Positions 15,897 to 24,877 are shown, counted from the stretch's first letter. The stretch is 64,000 nucleotides of DNA from DATARH01 sp963712835 (GCA_963712835.1 CAVQJJ010000019.1:124001-188000), one strand, 5' to 3'. Translations and numbers: made by a program. The notes: generated by a model not told the origin, from the sequence alone.

Positions 15897-16421
15897 GTGA
15901 CCCTATCGTCCAAGATCGAAATCCATTTCTTCGCCGATGACGGCACCGTACCCAACAACCGGTTGCCGCTCGTGCTCTACCGTGGCGCGCTCGGCAGCGA
16001 GGGCAACCCCGCCGCGCGCTGCGAGGACATGTTCGAGGCCAATGGCTGGCCCGGCGCCTGGCGCAACGGCATTTACGGCCACCATCATTACCACAGCACC
16101 GCGCACGAGGTGCTCGGCATCGCGCGCGGCTCGGCCCAAGTCAGGCTCGGTGGCGAAAATGGGGCGACGGTGGAGCTGCGCCAAGGCGATGTCGTGGTGA
16201 TTCCCGCCGGGGTCGCGCACAAGCGCGAGAGCGCCAGCGGCGATCTGCTCGTCATCGGCTCGTACCCGAAGGGGCAGCGTCCCGATATCTGCCGTGCCGA
16301 CGCGGCATCGCACGACACATCGATGGCGAATGTCGCGAAGGTGGCGCTGCCGGGCCGCGACCCGGTGACAGGCGAAGCAGGGCCGCTGCTCGATTGCTGG
16401 CGCGACGGCAAATCGCTATAA
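15897..16421 (+). CDS. Cupin-domain protein (YjlB-like)
   Basis: About 174 residues from the GTG at 15897, which has AAGGAGG five bases upstream; ATGs at 15876 and 15882 are possible but lack such a site. The small beta-barrel carries the cupin metal-site residues in GIYGHHHYHSTAHEVLGI and GDVVVIPAGVAHKR. The N-terminal FFADDGTVPNNRLPLVLYR matches the COG4297/YjlB group. Its substrate is not known. It diverges from rluA and is followed 37 bases later by ndk. Confidence 0.8.
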   Translation: MTLSSKIEIHFFADDGTVPNNRLPLVLYRGALGSEGNPAARCEDMFEANGWPGAWRNGIYGHHHYHSTAHEVLGIARGSAQVRLGGENGATVELRQGDVVVIPAGVAHKRESASGDLLVIGSYPKGQRPDICRADAASHDTSMANVAKVALPGRDPVTGEAGPLLDCWRDGKSL

Positions 16422-16458
16422 CCCCCCGCCTCTTATTGCACCGCAGCGAGCATACCCA

Positions 16459-16881
16459 ATGCCCATTGAGCGCACCTTGTCGATCATCAAGCCCGACGCG
16501 ACCCGACGCAACCTGACCGGCGCGATCAACGACCGGTTCGAGAAGGCCGGCCTCAGGATCGTCGCGCAAAAGCGCCTCTATATGTCGAAGGACGTCGCCG
16601 GCAAGTTCTATGGGGTGCACGCGGCGCGCCCGTTCTACAAGGATCTCGTCGCGTTCATGAGCTCCGGGCCGGTCGTCGTGCAGGTACTCGAGGGTGAGAA
16701 CGCGATCGCCAAGAATCGCGACATCATGGGGGCGACCAACCCGGCGAACGCCGCGCCCGGCACGATCCGCAAGGATTTCGCCGAGTCGATCGAGGCGAAC
16801 TCGGTGCATGGCTCCGATTCGCCGGAGACCGCGGCGGAGGAGATCGCGTTCTTCTTCGCCGGGATCGAGCTCGTCGGCTAA
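16459..16881 (+). CDS. ndk: Nucleoside-diphosphate kinase
   Basis: 140 residues. It transfers the terminal phosphate between nucleoside tri- and diphosphates through a phosphohistidine. The active-site motif NSVHGSDS places the phosphoacceptor at H117. ERTLSIIKPDATRRNL and MGATNPANAAPGTIR are the ATP-site signatures. Length is normal. It stands 37 bases after the cupin gene and is followed by an AT-rich patch (about 16897-16945) unusual for this sequence, which may hold a promoter for the next gene. Confidence 0.97.
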   Translation: MPIERTLSIIKPDATRRNLTGAINDRFEKAGLRIVAQKRLYMSKDVAGKFYGVHAARPFYKDLVAFMSSGPVVVQVLEGENAIAKNRDIMGATNPANAAPGTIRKDFAESIEANSVHGSDSPETAAEEIAFFFAGIELVG

Positions 16882-17007
16882 CCCGCTGGCACTTCAAGAA
16901 TATAAATTAAATAAGGAAATTGGCTAAGGAGCTAAGCGAAATTTCGGGCGCGGCGGCCGGCGTTTTGGTTGAATGCCCGCCATGCTGCGGCGCGTCTGCA
17001 CTCCTCC

Positions 17008-17802
17008 ATGATCGTCGACTGGGTCTACACCCACCCGACCTGGTTGTGGGGCAGCATCCTGCTGATCGGGCTGACCGGAGCGGCTTGCCTCGGGCTTAGC
17101 GTCTTTCACCGGCTCGTCCATGTCGGCGTGCGCCGGGCCCATAACGATCTGGCCGGTTTCACCTTTGCGACGATCAGCGTTGTTTACGCGGTGCTGCTCG
17201 CCTTTATCGCGGTCGCGACCTGGGAGGCTTTCTCGAATGCCGAACGGGTGGTCGATGAGGAAGCGGGATATATCGGCAATCTATATCGCGACAGCGCGGG
17301 ACTGCCGCAGCCGATCGGCGGGAATATCCGCGATTTGCTCAGGCAATACACCGATATGGTCATCTCGCAGGAATGGCCGGTTCAGCAACAGGGCGAGATC
17401 CCGAGCGCCGGCTGGGCGCCGTTGAGCAAGGTGCATCAGGAGCTCGTTACGTTTCAGCCGGCGAACGCGGGACAGCAAGTCGTCGAAGCGGAGTTCCTGC
17501 ACACCCTCAACCAGCTTTACGAGGCGCGCGAGACCCGGCTGACCGCGGCCGGCGGCCATATCCCGGAGGTGATCTGGTGGATCATCTTCCTGAGCGGTGC
17601 TTTGACGACCGGCTTTACCTATCTTTTCGGCTTCGAGAATTTTCGCATGCACCTCGCCATGACCAGCGCGGTGGCGGCATCGCTTGCTCTGGTCGTGGTG
17701 CTGATCGTCGCGCTCGACTGGCCGTTTCGCGGCGACTTAAGCGTCGGCCCCGACGCGTTCGTCGCGGTTCAGCACGGCTGGGGGCCGGTCGGCGAAGAGT
17801 AG
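17008..17802 (+). CDS. DUF4239 (bestrophin-like) membrane protein
   Basis: 264 residues from the ATG at 17008. There are two N-terminal membrane helices (about 10-35 and 55-78), a soluble middle domain and two C-terminal helices (about 190-212 and 220-240), the layout of DUF4239 proteins. The motif VRRAHNDLAGFTFATISVVY after the first helix is typical. These proteins are distantly related to bestrophin anion channels, but no function has been shown for this group. An earlier TTG (16969) would add 13 residues. Likely single-gene transcript. Confidence 0.75.
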   Translation: MIVDWVYTHPTWLWGSILLIGLTGAACLGLSVFHRLVHVGVRRAHNDLAGFTFATISVVYAVLLAFIAVATWEAFSNAERVVDEEAGYIGNLYRDSAGLPQPIGGNIRDLLRQYTDMVISQEWPVQQQGEIPSAGWAPLSKVHQELVTFQPANAGQQVVEAEFLHTLNQLYEARETRLTAAGGHIPEVIWWIIFLSGALTTGFTYLFGFENFRMHLAMTSAVAASLALVVVLIVALDWPFRGDLSVGPDAFVAVQHGWGPVGEE

Positions 17803-17811
17803 CGGCGAACG

Positions 17812-17940
17812 CTACAGTAGGAAAATCGCCATCGCGATGAGGATGAGCACGACCACGACGATCATGACCCGCATAAAGCGGCAGAAGCCGAGCCAAGTTT
17901 GCCGGTGTCGTTCGGTTTCGGCGTCCATCGTGGTGAGCAT
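17812..17940 (-). CDS. Small one-helix protein, aa3-type cytochrome c oxidase subunit IV-like
   Basis: A 42-residue reading frame. After MDAETERHRQTWLGFCRFM comes a single strongly hydrophobic helix (VMIVVVVLILIAMAIFLL). The short polar start, HRxTWxGF motif and one helix match the bacterial aa3 oxidase subunit IV family of alphaproteobacteria. GGGGAT lies close upstream of the ATG at 17940. It lies between the converging DUF4239 gene and purN and away from any cox operon, which is usual for this family. The assignment rests on pattern only. Confidence 0.55.
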   Translation of the reverse strand: MLTTMDAETERHRQTWLGFCRFMRVMIVVVVLILIAMAIFLL

Positions 17941-17982
17941 CGTGATCCCCAAAAGCGTTACGCGCACTTTCGCCTGTATAGC

Positions 17983-18660
17983 CTAACTTGCGCCCGAGGC
18001 AAGGTTCTCGGTGGGGTTCAGCGCGGCGATATCGGGCGCCGCCGCGCCGTGGACGCGAACCCGGTCCCCATCTATGTGCAGCCGTCCCTCGGCGAAGAGC
18101 TTGACCGCGAGCGGATAGAGCCGGTGCTCGGCCGCGAGGATGCGCGCCGCGAGGCGCTCCTCGTCGTCGCCGTCTTCGACCGGCACGACGGCCTGGGCGA
18201 TGATCGGCCCGGTATCGACCGCGGTGCGCACGAAATGCACCGTGCAGCCAGAGAACTTGACCCCCGCGGCGAGCGCCTGACGCTGCGGGTGAAGCCCGGG
18301 GAACGCGGGCAGCAGCGACGGGTGGATGTTGACCATCCGGTCGCTCCAAGCCTCGACGAACGCGTTGTCGAGGATGCGCATGTACCCGGCGAGCGCGACA
18401 AGCTCGACCCCAGCTTCGCGCAGGAGGCGGTTGGCCTCCGCCGCGAAGGTGGCACGGTCCGGGTCGGCGACGACGTGTCGCGGAATGCCGGCGGTCTCGG
18501 CGCGCGCCAGCCCGGCGGCCTCGGCGCGATTGCTGATGACGGTGGCGATCTCGGCAGGGTAGGCGGGATCGGCGGCGGCATCGATCAATGCCCGCAGGTT
18601 CGAGCCGCGCCCCGAGATCAGAACGCCGACCCTCAGTCGCCGCATACCGGCTCTCAGCAT
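17983..18660 (-). CDS. purN: Phosphoribosylglycinamide formyltransferase
   Basis: Up to 225 residues. It formylates GAR with 10-formyl-THF. Segments are VLISGRGSNLRALIDA (phosphate loop), the catalytic NIHPSLLPAFPGLHPQ with Asn, His, and the downstream VDTGPII with the catalytic Asp. A start at the second ATG (18645, MRRLRVGVLISG) is as likely as the first. In most relatives purM lies directly upstream of purN; here the next gene upstream is divergent, so purM must be elsewhere. Confidence 0.95.
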   Translation of the reverse strand: MLRAGMRRLRVGVLISGRGSNLRALIDAAADPAYPAEIATVISNRAEAAGLARAETAGIPRHVVADPDRATFAAEANRLLREAGVELVALAGYMRILDNAFVEAWSDRMVNIHPSLLPAFPGLHPQRQALAAGVKFSGCTVHFVRTAVDTGPIIAQAVVPVEDGDDEERLAARILAAEHRLYPLAVKLFAEGRLHIDGDRVRVHGAAAPDIAALNPTENLASGAS

Positions 18661-18789
18661 GTCGCGCCGCCTGTCGATGGCATCGTCGTTAAATCTGCGC
18701 TATGACCGGCGCGGCGCGGTCGGGGAGCCGCGAGGATACGAGAACAGGGGCAAATTGCCCAAGGAATGTTGGCGTCAGGGAGTTAGGCC

Positions 18790-19956
18790 ATGACCTCGAC
18801 GCTGGCGCGAAGGCGAGGGCTGCTCGCCGTTGTGCTGTTGCTGTTCGCCACCGTCCCGCTCGACCCCGCGGCGGCGCAGGCTCCGGCGTCGCCGCCGGCT
18901 CAGGCGCCGCAGGACCCGTACACCGCGACGGTGACGGTCGACGCCACTTCCGACGATGTCGCCAAGGCGCGCGATATCGCCCGGCTCGATGGTGCGCGCC
19001 GGGCGCTCGCCATGGTCGTCCAGAATCTCGCCGGCGGGCCCGACAAGACAAAGCCGTTGAAGCTCGGCGACAACGATGTCACCAATATGGTGGCGAGCTT
19101 CGAAGTCGCGAACGAGAAGATGTCGGCGGTGCGCTACACGGCCGACTATACCTACCACTTCAAGCCGGCGGACGTGGCGAAAGCCATGCAAACTTCCGGC
19201 ATTGCGATCAACAATGCAGGCACCTCGGCGGCCTCGACCGGCAGGGCGATCGTCGTGCTGCCGGTCTATCAGGACGGCACTGCCGCGCTGTTGTGGGACG
19301 ATCCCAATCCATGGCGCGACGCCTGGGCACAGCGTGCGCCGAGCCCGAGCGGTGTGCCGCTCCTCGTGCCCTTGGGCGATGTCAGCGACCTCGCCGCGAT
19401 TGACGCGGACAAGGCGCGCATGGGCGATGCGACGGCGCTGGAGGCGATCGCCAAGAAGGAGGGCGTCACCGATGTACTGGTGCTCGTCGCGGTGAAGCGG
19501 GTTGGCGACAAGCCCGGCCTCGACGTGACTGTGCGGCGGTATCATCAGGGGCAGTTCGTCGACGTCCATTTCGATTCGATCGACGCCAATCCCAACGAAG
19601 CCGATGCCGACTTGTTCAAGCGCGCGGCCGACACCATCGCCACAGACATCGACAGCGGCTGGAAGACCGCCAAGGCCGATTTGAGCGGTCCACCGGCCAG
19701 CATGACCGTCGTCGCGCCGATCAGCGGCCTCGATGATTGGATCCAGTTGCGCGATATGCTCTCGGCGGCGCCGGCGGTGCGCAAGATCGAGGTGAAGTCG
19801 CTGTCGCGCCAGGAGGCGACGATCGACATCCAGTATGTCGGCACGCCGGACCAGTTGAAGGCCAATCTCGCGGCGATGAAGCTCGACCTCGAGGGCGGCG
19901 ACCCCACTTGGCGCCTCGCGCGTTCCGGCGCCGACAAGGCCGCGACGCCGCAATGA
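18790..19956 (+). CDS. DUF2066 secreted protein
   Basis: 388 residues with a clear signal peptide (basic start, LLAVVLLLFATVPL core, cleavage near AAAQA). After it come a DUF2066 region (DVAKARDIARLDGARRALAMVV) and a C-terminal repeat-like domain resembling the FtsH-extracellular/periplasmic folds only in general shape. Function is unknown. It starts a plus-strand series: its TGA overlaps the next ATG (ATGA), and the same order DUF2066-phosphatidyltransferase-permease-HdaA occurs in many alphaproteobacteria. Confidence 0.8.
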   Translation: MTSTLARRRGLLAVVLLLFATVPLDPAAAQAPASPPAQAPQDPYTATVTVDATSDDVAKARDIARLDGARRALAMVVQNLAGGPDKTKPLKLGDNDVTNMVASFEVANEKMSAVRYTADYTYHFKPADVAKAMQTSGIAINNAGTSAASTGRAIVVLPVYQDGTAALLWDDPNPWRDAWAQRAPSPSGVPLLVPLGDVSDLAAIDADKARMGDATALEAIAKKEGVTDVLVLVAVKRVGDKPGLDVTVRRYHQGQFVDVHFDSIDANPNEADADLFKRAADTIATDIDSGWKTAKADLSGPPASMTVVAPISGLDDWIQLRDMLSAAPAVRKIEVKSLSRQEATIDIQYVGTPDQLKANLAAMKLDLEGGDPTWRLARSGADKAATPQ

Positions 19957-20513
19957 CGCGGCTTGGCCTCAACGCCCCCAACCTCATCACGCTGGCCCGC
20001 CTGATGTCCGTGCCGCTGATGATCTGGCTCATCGTCAGCGAGCGGTTTGGCGCCGCGTTCTGCGTCTTTGCCGGGGCCGGGGTCAGCGACGCGCTCGACG
20101 GATTTATCGCCAAGCGTTTCGACTGCCGCACGCGATTGGGAGCGCTGCTCGACCCGACGGCCGACAAGGCGCTGCTGTCGAGCGTCTTTGTCGCGCTCGG
20201 CATCGCCGAGTTGTTGCCGAATTGGCTGGTCATCCTTGTCGTGTTTCGCGACGTGACGATCATCGGCGGCTTCATCCTGCTGCAGAACCTCGCCGCGCCG
20301 CGCAATTTCGACCCGCTCTACATCAGCAAGATCAACACGCTGGTGCAGATCGCGCTGGTCGCCTACGTGCTCGGCCGGCTCGGTGTCGGTTTGCCCGACG
20401 GCCTCCTGACCGGTATCCTCGTCTGGCTGACCGCGGTGACGACGGTGCTGTCGGGGATGTCCTACCTGGTGCGCTGGGCGCGCATCCTGTCGGGTTCGGA
20501 GCAGTCGCCGTGA
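19953..20513 (+). CDS. CDP-alcohol phosphatidyltransferase family protein
   Basis: 186 residues, an integral membrane enzyme. The CDP-alcohol motif is readable as DALDGFIAKRF...GALLDPTAD, with the four metal/substrate aspartates; Lys replaces the usual Arg after the Ala. Several hydrophobic helices flank it. The family makes phospholipids by joining CDP-diacylglycerol with an alcohol; PgsA or cardiolipin synthase-type activity is possible. Both ends overlap neighbours by four bases (ATGA and GTGA), so it is translationally coupled to DUF2066 and the AI-2E-type permease. Confidence 0.88.
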   Translation: MTRLGLNAPNLITLARLMSVPLMIWLIVSERFGAAFCVFAGAGVSDALDGFIAKRFDCRTRLGALLDPTADKALLSSVFVALGIAELLPNWLVILVVFRDVTIIGGFILLQNLAAPRNFDPLYISKINTLVQIALVAYVLGRLGVGLPDGLLTGILVWLTAVTTVLSGMSYLVRWARILSGSEQSP

Positions 20514-21605
20514 GCGGCCGGTCCTATCGCCTGGTGTTTTGGATCGGCGTCATCGTCCTCGTCATATTCGCGCTGGGGATGCTGCAAAGCATCCTGCTGC
20601 CGTTCATCGCTGGCCTGGTGCTTGCCTTCATCCTCGCTCCTACGGTGGCCCGGCTCGAGCGATGGGGCCTTCGCCGCAGCCTGGCGAGTTCTGGCGATCC
20701 TGATCGCCTTTCTCGTCGGCATCGCACTGGTCTTCACGCTGCTGGTGCCGCTGATCCAGAACCAGGTGGTCACCTTGATCGCCAAGGTGCCGGCGCTGGT
20801 GAGCTTTCTGCAGGACCAGCTCGGCAAGGTCATCAGTCTAGCGCAGCAGCAATTGCCCCCCGACCAGGTGCAGAAGCTGCGCGATATGGTCGGTTCGAAA
20901 CTGGGCGAGGCGCTGTCGTGGCTCGCCTCGCTACTCCAGGGCCTCATTACCAGCAGCATCGCCATCCTCAACATCGTCTCGTTGGTGATCGTGACGCCGA
21001 TTGTGACCTTCCTGGTGCTGCGCGACTGGGAAAAGATGGTCACCCTGATCGACGACTACCTGCCGCGCCAGTCGCTCGCGACGGTGCGCGAGCAGGCGCG
21101 CCTCGTCGCCGATATGCTGGTCGGCTTCGTTCATGGTCAGGCGCTGGTCTGCCTGATCCTGGCGATCTATTACGGCGCGACGCTATCGTTCGCCGGGCTC
21201 GATTCCGGGCTCGCGCTCGGGCTGTTGATCGGCGTGCTCGCGATCATCCCGATCCTCGGCGGCGCGCTTGGTTTCGTGCTGGCCCTGGGGCTCGCCGCTT
21301 CGCAATACGGCACTTGGCGCGAGATCATCACGGTCTGCATCATTTTTGCGGTGGGCCAGACGGTCGAAGGCAATTTCCTGACGCCGAAGCTGGTCGGCGA
21401 CCGGATCAATCTGCACCCCGTCTGGGTGATGTTCGCATTGTTCGCCGGCGCCACCTTACTCGGCTTTGTCGGCTTGCTGATCGCGGTGCCGGCAGCGGCG
21501 GTGATCGGCGTGCTGGTGCGTTTCGCGCTGAGCCGTTACCGGCGGAGCGCGGTCTACGACCCGCGTCAGCCGCAGGCTGTGCGTGGGCTCACCCCCTATA
21601 AATAA
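20510..21605 (+). CDS. AI-2E/PerM family permease (frameshifted near 20687)
   Basis: A 364-residue membrane protein once one base is removed. The GTG start overlaps the previous stop (GTGA). The first frame gives two helices (LVFWIGVIVLVIFALGM and LPFIAGLVLAFILAP) and then GLRRSLAS; the next frame resumes LAILIAFLVGIALVFTLL and runs to the end through the family's EGNFLTPKLVGDRINLHPVW. Dropping the A at 20687 joins them exactly. Members range from autoinducer exporters to Na+/H+ antiporters, so the substrate is unknown. The linkage to HdaA is conserved in relatives. Confidence 0.88.
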
Positions 21606-21615
21606 CCTTTGGCAA

Positions 21616-22269
21616 ATGATGCAGGGTAGGCAGGGAGCTTTCGATCTGCCGGTCGAGACCCGGTTCGGGCGTGGCGATTTCCTCGTGTCGGACAGCAATC
21701 GCGCCGCGTTCGAGCTCGTCGACCGCTGGCCCGAATGGCCGGCGCGGGCGGTGGCGCTTCACGGGCCGCCGGGAAGCGGCAGGACACATCTGGCGCATCT
21801 GTGGTGCGAGCGCAGCGGCGCGACGCTGGTCGCCGGCGACGCGGTGGCGCTGAACGCGCCTGAAACACTGCCCGGCGCGGTCGCGGTCGATAATGCCGAG
21901 CGCGCCTCGGAGCGCGCGCTCTTCCATCTCTACAATCTCTGCCTCGAACGGGGCGGCAGCCTGCTGCTGATCTTGCCGGCGCCGCCTGCGGCACTCGATA
22001 TCGGGCTTGCCGATCTGGCGTCGCGGCTGCGCTCGCTGCCGGTCGTCGGCATCGCGCCGCCCGACGATGCGCTGCTGACCGCACTGCTGCTGAAGCATTT
22101 CGGCGATCGCGGGATTGCTGTTCCGCCGCAGGTCATTGCGTTTCTGACCGTGCGCATGGAGCGCTCGTTTGTCGCCGCCGCGGCGCTCGCGGCCCGCCTC
22201 GATCGGTTGTCGCTCGAAAGCGGCCGGCCGATCACTGTCAGAATGGCGCGGGAGATGCTCGCGGCCTAG
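21616..22269 (+). CDS. hdaA: DnaA-related regulatory protein HdaA
   Basis: About 217 residues. It is a DnaA domain III homologue without the DNA-binding domain. The P-loop is GPPGSGRTHLAHLW, with Arg in place of the usual Lys as in E. coli Hda. The N-terminal FDLPVETRFGRGDFLVS fits the start and clamp-binding region; the usual QLPLDL-type beta-clamp box is weak (GAFDLPV). HdaA with the clamp stimulates DnaA-ATP hydrolysis and stops re-initiation. Start ATG at 21616 or 21619; no good ribosome site, and only ten bases follow the permease stop. Its stop is three bases from the converging SixA gene. Confidence 0.85.
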   Translation: MMQGRQGAFDLPVETRFGRGDFLVSDSNRAAFELVDRWPEWPARAVALHGPPGSGRTHLAHLWCERSGATLVAGDAVALNAPETLPGAVAVDNAERASERALFHLYNLCLERGGSLLLILPAPPAALDIGLADLASRLRSLPVVGIAPPDDALLTALLLKHFGDRGIAVPPQVIAFLTVRMERSFVAAAALAARLDRLSLESGRPITVRMAREMLAA

Positions 22270-22272
22270 AAG

Positions 22273-22791
22273 CTAGTCATCGACGCCCAACGACTTTACG
22301 GTGACGTAATCGACGAGCCGATGGCGCGTGCCGTCGATCTCCGCCCAGTCCGTCCCGATCACGAAGCGGCAGCGCACGCCGGTCGGGAATTTGCCGTTGA
22401 CCAGCGTGCTGAACCCGATCGAATCCGGTGTGGCGAGCGCCATCGCCAGCTCGTGCAGGCCGGGGTTGTGGCCGATTACCATGACCGCCTCATAGCGCTC
22501 GTCGAGCTGGCGCAGGCGCTGCATCAGCACCGCGTGGTTCGCCAGATAGAGCGGATCCTCGAAGAGTATTTTAGGCGCCGGTTTGAACCCTCCAAGCGCC
22601 AGCTCGGCGGTTTCGCGTGTGCGCCGCGCCGACGAGCACAGTATGAGGTCCAATCCGGCAATCACCTTTGGCAGATTTTCACCGATCGCCCGGGCGGCCT
22701 CGCGCCCGCGCCGGTTGAGCGGCCGCGCGTGGTCGTCTTTGTCGTCACCCCAGCTCGACTTCGCGTGCCGCAGCAAATGCAGCTGGTGCAT
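22273..22791 (-). CDS. SixA-type histidine phosphatase
   Basis: 172 residues of the phosphoglycerate-mutase-like superfamily. The phosphohistidine motif is LLRHAKSSW (H8), with CSSARRTRETAEL and VMVIGHNPGLHEL supplying the second Arg and His. It resembles SixA, which removes phosphate from phosphohistidine on histidine-phosphotransfer proteins, but substrate assignment within the group is poor. It is the last gene of a minus-strand trio after the Gfo/Idh and hydroxyacid dehydrogenase genes, 35 bases from its neighbour. Confidence 0.88.
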   Translation of the reverse strand: MHQLHLLRHAKSSWGDDKDDHARPLNRRGREAARAIGENLPKVIAGLDLILCSSARRTRETAELALGGFKPAPKILFEDPLYLANHAVLMQRLRQLDERYEAVMVIGHNPGLHELAMALATPDSIGFSTLVNGKFPTGVRCRFVIGTDWAEIDGTRHRLVDYVTVKSLGVDD

Positions 22792-22826
22792 CGGCGTTCC
22801 TCCCGTCGCGCCGGCTCTACTCTCGT

Positions 22827-23837
22827 TCAGAACATGTCCGGCGTGATCACATTCTGCGGATTATTCGTCAACAATGCGGCGCGCATCGTTTCCGCCGATT
22901 TGCGCCGCGTGTCCATCCACGAATGCGGCGTCAGCCAAGCTGAATGCGGGGTGATGACCACCCGGCCTTCGAGCCACTCCTCCTTGGCGCGATAGGCGCG
23001 CAGCAATTCTGGAATCGGCTCGACCGGCGGCTCGACCGGCAACACGTCAAGCCCGGCGCCGGCGATGTGGCCGCTTTTGAGGAGCTTATGCAGCGCGTCG
23101 AGATCGACGATCGGCCCGCGCGCGTCGTTGACGACGACCGCGCCCTTGGGGAGCAGCGATAGCTGGTCGTAACCGAGCATCCCCTTGGTCTCGATTGTCA
23201 GCGGGCAGTGCACCGAGAGCGTGTTTGTCTGGCGCAGCAAATCCTCCAGGGTCGCGGCGCGTTCGATGCCGAGCCCCAACTCGTGCCCGTTCGGGTGCCT
23301 TGGGTCATAGAAAACGACGCGGAAATTGAACGCCTTGGCCCTGAGCGCGACCGCGGTGCCGATGCGGCCGAGTCCGCAAATGCCGAAGGTCTGCATGCCG
23401 AGCCGCTCGATCAGCGGGTTCTGAAACGAGCGCCACGGCTCGGGGGGCGAGTGCCGCTGGTATTCGTGGTGCAGAAGAATGCCGCGCCTGAGACACAGCG
23501 CTAGCGCCATCGCGTGGTCGGCGACCTCGGTCGTGCCGTAGTCGGGGACGTTGCAGACCAGCACGTTGCGCGAAGCCGCGGCCGGGCGGTCGAGCTTGTC
23601 GTAGCCGACCCCCATGCGGACGATGCAGCGCAGCTTCGGGAAGCGGGCGAGATCGGCGCCAGTGACCGCAAAGCCCATGATCATCAGCCCGTCCACTTCG
23701 GCGCAGTCGGCGTCGCTGATCTCGCTGAGCGAGGACGCGGCGTCGCGCTTGACGAGCTTGACGTCGGCGCCGAACACGCCCTGTTCCATCGCGTCGGGCT
23801 GCTGGCGGGCTTCAGGGAAAAGAACGGTGACGGGCAT
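22827..23837 (-). CDS. D-isomer-specific 2-hydroxyacid dehydrogenase (CtBP-like)
   Basis: 336 residues from the ATG at 23837. The NAD-binding site is GICGLGRIGTAVALRAKAF, and the catalytic Arg, Glu and His are in NDARGPIVD, DVLPVEPP and ITPHSAW. Insertions around HHEYQRHSPPEPW and the TPHSWMD end are like the C-terminal-binding-protein branch. It reduces a 2-oxoacid or oxidises a D-2-hydroxyacid; the exact substrate is unknown. It follows the Gfo/Idh oxidoreductase by 26 bases, hinting at a shared carbohydrate or hydroxyacid pathway. Confidence 0.88.
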   Translation of the reverse strand: MPVTVLFPEARQQPDAMEQGVFGADVKLVKRDAASSLSEISDADCAEVDGLMIMGFAVTGADLARFPKLRCIVRMGVGYDKLDRPAAASRNVLVCNVPDYGTTEVADHAMALALCLRRGILLHHEYQRHSPPEPWRSFQNPLIERLGMQTFGICGLGRIGTAVALRAKAFNFRVVFYDPRHPNGHELGLGIERAATLEDLLRQTNTLSVHCPLTIETKGMLGYDQLSLLPKGAVVVNDARGPIVDLDALHKLLKSGHIAGAGLDVLPVEPPVEPIPELLRAYRAKEEWLEGRVVITPHSAWLTPHSWMDTRRKSAETMRAALLTNNPQNVITPDMF

Positions 23838-23863
23838 GTGCGTATCCTTTTTGGTTTTGGCTT

Positions 23864-24877
23864 TTAGTCGCGCGCCACGCGCACCGGCTGGCGGCAGGCG
23901 GCGGATTGGACAATGGCTTCGAATACCGAAACGGCATGCAGCACCTGGTCGGGCGAGATCGGATAGGCCGGGCCACCATCGATGGCGTCGGCGAAGGCCT
24001 CGATCTCGGTGAGTAAGGCATTGAACCCGCCATACTCGGTGACCTGCGGCGGCAATGCGACGTGCCGGCCCGTGGGCGGGCCGTCGGGAATCCGGGTGAA
24101 GTGGAAATCGAGGTTCGGTGTCTTGAGTTCGGCGCAACCTTTGCTGCCGAACACCGCGAGCCGATAGCTGACCGTCGTCACCAGCGAGCACACCATGCTC
24201 GCCGACATGCCGCTTCGCATGGCGAACTGGATGCTCGTCGTGTCCTCGGCGTCGTAGGCGACAGCGCGGCGGATGCTCGACGCGTAGACCTCGTCGATCT
24301 CGCCAAAGAGATGGATCATCGCATCGACATTGTGCACGCCGAGCGCGGTCATCGCCCCGCCCGGCGCTTCTTCCTGCGTCGCGCGCCACGACCCTTGCGC
24401 CATGTAGAGCCCAGCGGGCGTGTTCTGCTCGCCATAGCAATGCGCGATCGTGCCGAGCGCGCCGCTGTCGATCCGCGACTTCAGCTCGCGCATGCCCGGA
24501 TGAAAGCGCCGCGGGTAGGCAACGCCGAGCACCACCCCGGCGCGGGCCACCGCGTCGAGCGCCGCCGCGGCGCTTTTGCGGTCGAGCGTGAACGGCTTCT
24601 CCATGAAGACATGCTTGCCGGCGGCGGCCGCCAGTTCGACATGCCGCCCGTGCTCGCTATGCGGCGTCGCGAAATAGACGGCGTCGATTTCGGGGTCGGC
24701 CAGGATGGCGTCGAGGCTATCCTTGAGCGCGATATCCTTCTCGGCGCAGAACGCCTCGGCCCGGGCGGGGGTGCGGGTATGCCCAGCGATAAAGCGGAGC
24801 TTGTCGCTCTTGCCCTGCACGGCGCTGACCAGCGTGCGCCCCCAATGCCCGATTCCCACTACAGCCGCGCGGATCAT
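23864..24877 (-). CDS. Gfo/Idh/MocA family oxidoreductase
   Basis: 337 residues from the ATG at 24877, which has GGGAGG ahead of it. The N-terminal Rossmann segment reads AAVVGIGHWGRTLVSA, and the catalytic Lys is in HVFMEKPFTLD. The C-terminal domain contains GGAMTALGVHNVDAMIHL with the usual His/Asp. Members oxidise or reduce sugars, inositols and related hydroxy compounds with NAD(P). The substrate is unknown. It heads the minus-strand trio with the hydroxyacid dehydrogenase and SixA phosphatase and diverges from ppk with 147 bases between the starts. Confidence 0.9.
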   Translation of the reverse strand: MIRAAVVGIGHWGRTLVSAVQGKSDKLRFIAGHTRTPARAEAFCAEKDIALKDSLDAILADPEIDAVYFATPHSEHGRHVELAAAAGKHVFMEKPFTLDRKSAAAALDAVARAGVVLGVAYPRRFHPGMRELKSRIDSGALGTIAHCYGEQNTPAGLYMAQGSWRATQEEAPGGAMTALGVHNVDAMIHLFGEIDEVYASSIRRAVAYDAEDTTSIQFAMRSGMSASMVCSLVTTVSYRLAVFGSKGCAELKTPNLDFHFTRIPDGPPTGRHVALPPQVTEYGGFNALLTEIEAFADAIDGGPAYPISPDQVLHAVSVFEAIVQSAACRQPVRVARD

